Assembly: GCF_030867095.1 (NCBI RefSeq)
Contig: NC_081831.1
Span: forward strand, 22,110,001-22,174,000
Length of the DNA: 64,000 nt
Direction: 5' to 3'
DNA from: Alligator mississippiensis
Lineage: Eukaryota; Chordata; Crocodylia; Alligatoridae
Position numbers and translations under genes: made by a program. Below, piece by piece: positions 11,869 to 21,545 of this stretch (within the stretch, counting starts at the first letter, position 1; each line of letters begins with the position of its first letter). The notes beneath the pieces were generated by a model. The model was not told where the DNA came from. It saw nothing but the letters and a program-made list of their open reading frames with translations, and did not search any database.

Positions 11869-14689
11869 CCAGGGTAACCCCACACAAGGGCAGCACTGTT
11901 TGCTCCACCAGTCTCGCAGTTGGGAGCATGGGCACCGGAGCACTGCACGTCCTTGGCCTACTGCTGCTGCTGCTGCTGGGGCCACAGCTGGCCCAGGGCA
12001 GGCCCCTGTGAGTGTAGGGAGGGGGATGGAGGGGGCTGGGGTGGGGGGCATATACCAGCACCTGCAGCTTGTTGGTCCCAGAGCTGTGAGCTCAAGCCTG
12101 GCAGTGGTGGGGAATAAGGGCCTGGCAGAGTAATAGGGCCAATTGACAGCCCTGTCCCTGCACTTACCTGCCCTGCATGACATGGGGAGGCAAAAGGATG
12201 CACCCAAGGCCCTGAGAGTAGCCAGGGGCAGAGCTGGGTACCAGACTGAGGCATGAGGTGTCCGGCTGAGTGCCCCCACCCTGCAGGTACCTGCTGGTAG
12301 CCCCCAATGTGCTGCGCACTGGCAGCCACGAGATGGTTGTGGTCCAAGCCCAGGACCCAGATGGGGGCCTGCTGCAAGATGTGGCTCTCACCATCCGGAT
12401 CTTTGACTTCCCTGCACGGAGGCAGCTGCTGAGTGAGGCGGCCGCAACGCTCTCCTTGACTGGCAGCTTCCTAGCCAAGGCCATGGTGCAGGTGCGGATA
12501 GCTGGGCCACCACCCCTGCTCCCTGCTAGGACATTGTCAAGGGGCCAGTGGGGCAGCAGGGGGTGCTCTCCTGGGCAGGCCATGACCTGAGATATCACCA
12601 GGGGGTGCTGCGCTGCAGGAGGCAGTTGGGGGTGGGGGCAGCCATTGCAGCTGTGCCTTTGCTGCATGGCACAGACCCCCAGATGAATGATATGGTGGGA
12701 AGGGAACACTGCCAGGGACAGACCCACGGCTTCCTGCCCCTGCTCCTGCCCCTGGGGGACAAAGCACAGCTCTGTCCCCACCCTCCCAGCTCTGCTGTGC
12801 TCCAGGTCCCGGCCAACTACATCTCGTCTGACCCAGCGGAGAAGCAGTACGTGGTGGTTCAGGCCCAGTCCAGCCTCTTCCTCCTGGAGAAGACCATCCT
12901 GGTGTCCCCACACACTGGGTATCTCTTCTTCCAGACTGACAAGGCCATCTACACCCCTGGGCAGAGTGGTATGGGCAGGTGGCACTGGAGTGGGGGCAGG
13001 CGTGGGCAGGGGAGCAACTCTGCCCACCTCTGTGCCTTTCCTTACAGTGAGATACCGGATCCTGTCTGTCAACCATATGATGGACCCACTGGAGACAACC
13101 TGTGTGATTGCTATCCAGGTATGGAGCTGGTGATCCCACTGATACTGCCAGCATGGCCTAGTCATGCAGGCTCAGCCCAACAGGGATTCCTCAGGGCACA
13201 AGAGGCCAGATTCCCTACTCACAGCCTGTGCTGGAGCCAAGGCACCCCTCAGCAAGCTCCTCCTCACAGAACCCCGAGGGCATCACCCTGACCAGCAACT
13301 CCTGGCAAATGGTGAAAGGCTTCTACACTGCCACCTTCTGGATTCCTGAGCAGAGCACGTAGGTGCTGCCAGCCCCAGGGCCTCTGACATGGGTGGGGAG
13401 GGGGCAGCAGCTGGGGGAGCTACATGGGGTGGTGGGGGATAGAGGGGCTTGGCAGAGTCTGTCCTCTGTCCTTGGCAGAAGCAGCTCCACGCCTGCTCTT
13501 CTCTGCCCCTGCAGAACTGGCACCTGGAAGATCGTGGCCTGGTTCCAGCAATCACCTCAGCAGCCCTACAGCACTGAGTTTGAGGTCAAGGAGTATGGTG
13601 TGTGGCCTGCCCCTCTCCACACTGGTCCTAAGTGCTCGAGCCACACAGCTTCCCTGGGCAGCTCTGGCCACTGACGCTGCCTCTCCCCACAGTGCTGCCA
13701 GCCTTTGATGTGGAGCTGGTCCCAGACAGAAAGTTCCTCTACCTGGATGGGAAAAGAGACAGGGAAGTGCTGACCTTCACTATCAATGCCAGGTGAGTGG
13801 CACTCAGTCCAGCCTGGCCTGTCCCCACCCATGGGCACAGAACCTGGCGGAGCAGCCTGGTCAAGTATACCAGCCCCTGCAAGCCCCAGGGGATCCCGCT
13901 GTGCCTTGGACATACCTGGAGAGCATCATGGACAGCAGGTGGGGCAGTGTTCCTAGCTCTGCCCACCTGGAAATGCAGCTGCCTCTGGGGTGAAGCAGTT
14001 GCCCTCATGCCATCACCCTCTCTATGCCTTGGTTCATGTTCAACGAGCCCGTGGATGGCTATGCCCTGGCCATCTTTGGGATCCGCACAGAGACGCAAAG
14101 AAACTTCCTGCAGGAATCACTGCAGAGAGTTGATGTGAGTCCTCACCTGGGGAGGGGCAGGGTGGGGGCGGGGGTACTCAGGCACCACCAGGCTCTGGCT
14201 GGGATTGGGCCCTGTGGCAGGTGCTGCCCGGGCCCAGCACAGTGCCTCTCCCCACAGATCACACAGGGGATGGGGACTGCAACCCTGATGCTGGACGTGC
14301 TTCACAATGCCTTCAAGAACCCTGAGGAGCTTGTCGACGCCATCATTTTCATTAATGTCACTGTTTTCTCTGCAGGTAAGCAGCCACAGAGAGGGACAGA
14401 TCCCGCGGGTGGCAGCCTCCAGGCCTCCTGGTTCCTGATGGGGATCTTCCAGGGAGCAGGAGGCCTGAACACTGAGCCCAGGATAGCCTCCTCACTGTGT
14501 CTGTCTGTCTATCCCCCTGTCAGGGCAAGCAGCACTCCCCTACTCCCCCATCCGTGCCCACTTCTTGCCTGCCTATCCCCACTGTGCAGGCCCCATCCAT
14601 CTGTCTTTCTCTCCATGGTTTATACCCCCTCCCTCAATCCTTCCACTTGTCCCTCTCCCTAGATGCTCGGTATCCATCTACCCTGCTGT

Positions 14690-14830
14690 TCTCCCCTCTT
14701 ATGCACCCACCCACTTATCTATCCATCTACCCACCCAGACATCCATCCTCCCACCTACCCACGTATCCATCAATCTACCCACCTCTCCATCTACTCACTC
14801 ATCCACCCATTCATCCATCTACCCCCTAGC
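14690..14830. repeat. Degenerate 'catccatctaccca' microsatellite
   Basis: Imperfect tetranucleotide-type repeat of CATC/TACC/CACC units in intron 9 of the C3-like gene, of the same character as the pure ATCT tract further on. Confidence 0.75.
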
Positions 14831-16043
14831 ACAAACCACGCCAGGGCCATATCCATTCCACCTGAGCCCCCTTTCCCCTCAGGCGGCAGGCACTGATGTG
14901 CACTGATAGTGCTTCCACCTCTGCAGGTGGGGACACGGCGCTGGCTGAGAAGTCAGGCGTCAGGATTGCACGCACGCCCTACCGCATCCAGTTCTTCCGC
15001 ATGCCAGGGTTCTTCAAGCCAGGGATGCCCTTCAGCATCAGGGTACATGCTTGGCTTGGCCCTGGCTACCCAGAGCTAGGGTTTCCAGCCTGTGGGAGCA
15101 CCAGGCCTCATGCCTGTGGACAAGGAGCAGTGTGCGGCTGCTCCTAGCTTCACGGGGACATCTCCAGTGGGGAGAGACAGAAGCTGGGTGGGTGCTGGGT
15201 GCAGGGGAGAGGCCCAGCAGGCTTGGCTCAGAGTGTGGGGGCTGCAGCCTGTTAGCAGGAGCTTGGGGTCACCTCCACCCTCCCCAGGTTTATGTCACCA
15301 ATGTGGATGAGTCGCCAGCTGTGGGCGTGTGCATCTGCAGTGGGGCCCAGCAGAGCAGGACAACAGAGGAAGGGCTGGCCTTCCTGAACCTCAACACAGC
15401 TGCTGGCCAGAAAGTCCTGGAGATAGAGGTACTGGGGGGTAAGGGGGTGGGGTGGTTGCTGGGTCTAGGGGCAGCCCCCCCCCCACACAGAGCCCTGCCA
15501 GTGCCCCTCACTCCTGACCCGCAGCCCCTGCCCCCCCCCCCAAACACTGGGCTCTCCCCTGCTGGCACCCAGGAATTTGCTCTGCTCCTTGCCACAGGTG
15601 CAGACATGTGAGGCGGGGCTCATTCCAGACCAGCAGGCCCGGGTTACCATGACGGCACATGCCTACCAGACCCAGAGTGGCTCGGGGAACCTGTTGCACA
15701 TCCAGGCAGACTTGCAGCCTCCCAGTGTTGGCTCTACCCTGCAGCTCTTGCTCCAGATCGGGCAACCAAACAACAATATCAAGCAGTTCACCATCCTGGT
15801 GAGGCTGTGGGCCAGGGCGGGGGTGCCCCCTCATTGTCTGTCCCCCCGACTGGGCAAGCAGCCTCCCCATGCCTACTTCCTGCCTGCCAGTCCCCACTGT
15901 GCAGGCCCCGTGTGTCTGCCCCTCCGTCCATGACCTTAGGCCCCCTCCTTCAATCCCTCCACTTGTCCCTCCCTTAGATCCTTGGTATCCATCTACCCTG
16001 CCATTCCCCTCCCATCTACCTACCCATCTCCATGTACTCCCTT

Positions 16044-16044
16044 C

Positions 16045-16107
<63 letters not shown>
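16044..16107. repeat. (ATCT)n microsatellite
   Basis: About sixteen uninterrupted ATCT units in intron 12 of the C3-like gene. The purity suggests it is young and probably polymorphic. Confidence 0.95.
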
Positions 16108-17351
16108 GCTTCCTCCCTCAACAGGCAGATCTGTTAACTCTCTGCCCTTCCACCCTCCCCTCTCTTCCACCTCCCCCAGGTGCTGAGCAAGGGGCAGATT
16201 GTGGGTGCCTGGGTGCAGCCGTGCAGCCAGGGCAGCACTGTCACGGGGTGGGGGCTGCAGGTGGAGCCATCGATGCTGCCATCCTTCCGTGTCGTGGCCT
16301 TCTATTACCTGGCAAGTGGAGAGATTGTGGCCGACGCTATGTGGCTGGGGATCAAGGACAGCTGCATGGGCACTGTGAGTACTGTGGGGGAGGCCTTGGG
16401 GGGGCACCAGGGGGCTCGGTTTCACCCTGCACTCCCTCCAGCTCCGCGTGGGCCCCACAGACCTGATGGATATGCTGCGCTCATTCCGCCCGGATGGTGA
16501 GCTGAGGCTGATGGTGACGGGTGATGCCAGGGCCCTGGTGGGGCTGGTGGCTGTGGACCAGGCCCTGTTGACCCTGGGCAAGAAGAACAAGCTGACACAG
16601 AAGAAGGTGAGTCCCCCCCTGCCCCTCCCCAGATACCTGAGTATTTTCCCCAGCATGCATCCATGTCCAAGCCCATGCATGTCCCACATCCCCAGATCTG
16701 GGACATGGTGGAGCGATATGACATCGCCTGCAGTGCGGGCAGTGGCCAGAACCATGTGGGGGTGTTCACGGATGCTGGCCTGGACATGGTCACCAACATT
16801 GGCATCAGAACTGTGGCCAGGACTGGTACCATCTGTGGGGGCAGGATGCATGGGTAGCACTGGCTGAGATGGGGATGGGGGGGCTGAGCCTGTCCCCAGG
16901 GGACCCCAATGGAACCCAGGAATCTGGTTCAACTTGGTCTGACCTGCAGTGGGTCCAGATCCTGCTGCTCAAGCTTGGGGTCCCAGCGAGGCCATGGGGA
17001 AGGGGGCAGCGGCTGTGTCCCCCTATCCCCTCACCACTGCCTCTCCCCTGGCAGAGCTGCTGTGTCCCCAGCAGAGCCATCGCCGTCACCGATCCTTGAA
17101 GAAGCTAGAAAGGAAGACCAAAGGTGGGGAGTAGGCGCAGAGGCTGCAAAGCCCCACCCTGGGACCTGGGGTCAGCTGGGGGCAGGGACCATTCAGTGCT
17201 GGAGGTTGGCTCATGCTCCAGCCCATGCTGGCGCTTGACTAGGACAGCCCTGGCCTGGCCCAGGTGCTCCCCATGCCCCTTCTGGAACATGGGCGGGGGC
17301 TGGCACCCACATGCCTGGGTGCCTCGACCTGACACTGCTGCCCCCCTGCAG

Positions 17352-17546
17352 TGGAGGGGTATGAGATGCCACTGGAGCGGCAGTGCTGCATGGCCGGGAT
17401 GCAGGAGAGCCCCATGGGACACACATGTGAGAAGCGTGTGCACCGTGTGCACCAAGGCCCTTCTTGCCGCGCTGCCTTCCTTGACTGCTGCCGCCTCAGC
17501 CAGGACCTGAGCCAGGAGGAGAGGGCCCAGCTGTTGCTTGGGAAAT
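17352..17546 (+). other. Anaphylatoxin (C3a-like) exon of the C3-like gene
   Basis: This exon encodes QCCMAGMQESPMGHTC, then KRV, SC and FLDCC. The six cysteines have the spacing of the anaphylatoxin domain (CC, C, C, CC), and FLDCC is identical to C3a. The exon ends LLLGK, so a convertase-like cut would follow Lys instead of the Arg of C3a. All cysteines are intact in a locus that otherwise shows damage. Confidence 0.85.
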
Positions 17547-18049
17547 GTAACGGGCACACTTGGCGTGGGGGGCGGCGGGCAGGGCTTGTAGGGATCCCAG
17601 TCAGCAGGGAGTAGGGAGCTGTGCCAGCCAGGGAGCAGGGCAGGGCCTCTGCCACCAGCTCTGCTGTACCCCCAGCTGCTGACTACGAGGACGAGGAGGA
17701 GTGCTGGGAGGAAGATTGCTCTGAGGAGATGAATATGATGGTGTGCAGCTTCTTCCCCGAGAGCTGGCTCTGGGTGCAGGAGGTCCTGCCAAACACCACT
17801 GACAGCTCTGGGTAAGAGCTGGGGGGGGAGGGCTGAGGGCACCCCTGGAAGCCTGGATTTGGCAGGGTGGGGGGGCTTTGAGACCAGCCCCTGGCGCAGC
17901 CCCACGCAGGGCCTGGATGGACTTGGCTTATGACCCCCCCTGCCCCATCAGCATTGTGAAGCACCAGATCAAAACCAAATTGCCTCACTCCATCACCACC
18001 TGGCACATCCTGGCTGTCAGCATGAGGAAAGACAGAGATACTGGGACCT

Positions 18050-18170
18050 TCAGGGGCTGCAGCTCAGGAGTGAGAGACACCAGCAGGGCTGGTGAGGGGA
18101 GGTTGGGGGGTGGGCAGGGAGCTTCAGGGTTGGAGTGAGGGGCACTGGCAGGGCTGGGGTGGGGGGCACT
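18050..18170. repeat. Two copies of the dispersed ~45-bp minisatellite at the exon 19 donor
   Basis: Copies read 'gctgcagctcaggagtga' plus 'gagacaccagcagggctgg', then a more diverged 'cagggttggagtgagggg'. The only in-phase donor for exon 19 of the C3-like gene (18092-18093) lies inside the first copy. Confidence 0.7.
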
Positions 18171-19319
18171 GTAAAGCAGGCACTCATGCATCCTGGTGCT
18201 TGTGGTCCCTGCTCTGCTGCTCATCCCGGCAGGGATTTACGTCTCAGCACCCTACACGGTGCTGGTGAAGTTGCCGTTCTTCGTGGACCTGCGGCTACCT
18301 CCAGCTGCCATCCGCAATGAACAGTTGGAGCTGCGGGCTGTACTCTACAACTACCTGTCTGAGAAAGTGCGGGTGAGCTCATGGCCAGGAGGGCACAGAG
18401 CTTGGTGGAGGACACCAGCCTGGCTACCTTGCGGCCTGGCTGACATGGCTGGCCTGGGCCCTGCAGGTACGCGTGGAGTTCCCATTCCAGGAGGGGCTGT
18501 GCAGTGCGGCACAACCCGAGAAGTCAGCCCGACAGCTAGTGTGGGTGCCGCAAGGTGCTGTCCAAGTTGTGCACTTTGTGGTGGTACCACTGGCACTGGG
18601 CAGTGTCATGGTCGAGGTGCGGGCATCCGTGTTGACCCATGGCCTGTACGACTCTGTGAGGAAGATCTTCACTGTGCAGGTGCCTGTCCCCATCCCCTGC
18701 CCCAGCCCCCTCAAATTCTGCCCCTGGGTCCTGATCTCTGCCTTCTGCTCCTGTCTTCCAACCTGCAACCAGGGGGAGAACAGCAGCGACTCCAGCGCAG
18801 CATCATCCTGGACCCGAGAGGTTGGTGCTCACCCCATCCATCGATCTGCTCGCTCTGTCTGTCCATCTAAGGGTGCCAGGCCCTGCCTTGCCACACCCTG
18901 GGCAACCAGGAGCTCTTGCAGGCCCCATAGTCTACGACCAGCCCCAGGAAAACCCCCTCCCCCTCAGCTCAGCCTGGCCTTGGAGCCCTTTGTAGCTGGT
19001 CCCTGGCCTGGGCAGCAGGTGCCTGGCTCCCAGTAGGGCCCCCCTGGGAGCGTACCAGGGGAAGCCAGCAGCGGAGGTCTCTGGGGGAAGTGGGGTAGGG
19101 AAGCCAGCAGTGGGAGTCTCCCTGCCCCCCTGGAGGTAGCAACCAGCATCTCTTGGCAGGGAAACCCCAGGTGGAGCTCATCCAAGGCCGCCACTTAGAC
19201 AACTTGGTGCCCGACACAGAGGCTGAGGTCTTCCTCAGTGTGCAAGGTGTGTGCAGACGGTGGAGGAATAGTTGCTGCAGGCTCAGCTCCAGGTGGACAC
19301 ATCGGATAGCATGTGGCCA

Positions 19320-19440
19320 CCAGGCCAGTCCCCCTGCATGCATATCCTTGCACACACACACAAACACTGCAGCTCAGTGCACATGTGGGCCTGTTTGCAC
19401 ACATTCACGTGCACACACTCACCAGGCAAACACCCCCCCA
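19320..19440. repeat. CA-rich tract in the C3-like gene
   Basis: Alternating 'cacacacacaaacactgc' and 'gcacacattcacgtgcacac' sequence in the intron after the exon at 19160-19246. No exon signal. Confidence 0.6.
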
Positions 19441-20419
19441 GGCTCTCATGCTGGTGCTGCTCTTATCCCCCACCCTCGGGGCCTCTTACATGAGTCCCCA
19501 CGTGTGCCTGAGCCTGGACTCTGTCCTCCCAAGTGTGGCTGGACCTGGCTAGTGCTGACCCAGCGGGCTCAATGCCAACACAAGCAACAGCGGCTGGTGC
19601 AGAGAGACCCACCCATGGCCAGCTTGAGACAGGGGAAGGGGAAGGGGCTGGGGCAGGGGTATGGGGGCCATGCCCAGTGCTGTCTGCTTCTCCCCACAGG
19701 CAACCTCCTTGGGGAGACGCTGGTAGGGGGGCTGGAGCTGGGGGGTGATGTGCTGCAGCAGCTGGTGGTGCTGCCCAACGGCTGTGTGGAGCAGAACATC
19801 TTCAGAGTGACGCCCAACATCCTCCTCACCCACTACCTGGATGCCATGAGGCAGTGGCACCGTATCGGGGTGGATCACCGGGACTGCACCATCCAGCACA
19901 TCCTACATGGTGTGCAGTGATGATGGTGGTGGGGGATGGCCCTGCTCCTGTGCCCCCAGCTGGCCCTTGACCAGGGCTTCCTTGGGCTCCCACAGGCTAT
20001 GCCAGGCAAATGCAGTACCGCGAGTCGGATGGCTCCTACTTCCCCTACAGAGGCAGCACTGGCAGCACCTGGTAGGCACAATAGCAGCCCCAGCCCCAGG
20101 TCAGCTGGGGCAGACAGTGCTGCCCTACTCCTCACACTACTCTCCATCCTGGCAGGCTCACTGCCTACATCCTCAAGGTGTTCACCATGGCCCACCTGCT
20201 GGTGAACACCATAGACCTCCAGGCCCTGTGCTCCAGCGCTGCCTGGCTCATCCGCAAGAAGCAGGGCTCTGAAGGCCACTTCTTTGAGAACGCCCCCATC
20301 TACACCCCAGCGATGCAGGTATCCAGCTCCCACTGGATGGGGACACGGCTAGCAGTGGGTGGGAAATGACCCCCTCCCCCACCAGGAGAGCAGGAGACCA
20401 TGCAGGAAGGAGGCCACAG

Positions 20420-20650
20420 CTGACAAAATTTTTGTTTGTTTGCAAAAATATATATTTTCTCTCTCTCTCTCTATAAAAATATATAACTACCTCTAACAAC
20501 CTGTCAAGCAACCACTGTGGTTCACATGACAGATCAAAATATACTTTGACAGTTAAACTAATGTAGTCCCATTACACTCTCTTGGCTATGCCAAACCATA
20601 ACACAGCACTTGCTGCCTTCATTAGGTTACAGAGTTAACAACCCTCCTCT
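20420..20650. other. AT-rich unclassified insert in intron 26 of the C3-like gene
   Basis: About 230 bp of AT-rich DNA with a CT-dinucleotide run flanked by TATA-rich stretches stands out sharply from the GC-rich surroundings. It is probably an old transposon fragment, but I cannot assign a family or find terminal repeats. Confidence 0.4.
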
Positions 20651-21231
20651 GGGCTTACACCTCCTATCCATGGCTGGGGGGGCCATCCACACCACCCAGC
20701 CCCCAGCAGAGACCTGATCCCTGACCATCTCCGCTCCTACCAGCAGTGGGTGGTGCCTGGGTGGGGTCCCCCTCAGGTCTCGGCTGCTGGCTCCAGCATC
20801 CCACCCTTCTCTTCCTTGGCAGGGCGGATACTTGGGCTCTGAGCAGCAAACTTCCCTCACTGCCTTTATCCTCATCGCACTCAAGGAGGCTGAGCTGATG
20901 TGTGCTGGGCATGTGCATGTATGTGAGCACCTGCAGGATCCCCTGCTCTGTGCTGTGGGGCTGGGCCAGCTCCCAGCAAGCGTCTGCCTGGGGTGCTGGG
21001 GGGCAGGTATCTGGCTCCTCAGGATGCCTGTGGCGGCTGCACTCTCTCCCCCAATGCTGCCCCTCTGCCCCACTCAAGGGTTTGTCCTCCAGCCTGCAGC
21101 GAGCCCAGTGCTTCCTGGAAAAGCACCTGGGCAGCCTGACCCAGGCCTACAGCGTTGCCATCAGCTCCTACGCCCTGACCTTGGTAAACAGCTCCAAGGC
21201 CAATGATGTCCTGGACTTATTTGCTTCCCGC

Positions 21232-21545
21232 AGTGAGTGCATGTGCTGCACATGCATGTGCAAGGGACAGTGTATGCAAGTGCACAAGAGTGTGCACAAA
21301 TGCACGGGAGGGCACGGGAGCAGGTGTGTGTGTAACTGCATGCACAAGAGGACGGGTGCGCCTGCGCTGGCATCAGTGTATGCAAGGGGCTGTACCTGCA
21401 AACAAGCAAGTGTGCAGGCATGCCAGAGGCAGGCGCTGGCATGCATGGGAACACGACCAGGTATAATCATGCGGGGGGTGTGAACATGCACAAGGGGCCA
21501 CGTGTGTGATGGCACACGCAGGTCCATGCATACACGTCAGAGATA
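21232..21545. repeat. TGCA/CACA-rich minisatellite in intron 28 of the C3-like gene
   Basis: Irregular repeats of 'gcacaagagtgtgcacaaa' and 'gcatgcacaagagg' fill the intron between exons 21079-21232 and 21597-21769. Long Cys/His-rich frames on both strands come from it and are not genes. Confidence 0.6.

Larger units (their letters stand above)
10642..11927 (+). other. RDH8 3' UTR and spacer to the C3-like gene
   Basis: The first ~460 bases are the presumed RDH8 3' UTR, ending at an AATAAA. A short TG-rich 'gcatgtatgtgagtgcatg' repeat follows at 11165-11225. From about 11850 on lies the proximal promoter of the C3-like gene. I see no exon or RNA gene in the rest. Confidence 0.6.

Noticed and set aside
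20913-20918. Choice of donor at the end of exon 27 of the C3-like gene (GTGCAT at 20913 or GTATGT at 20919)
   Set aside because: Both keep the frame and differ by two residues; I could not decide and do not treat it as a lesion.
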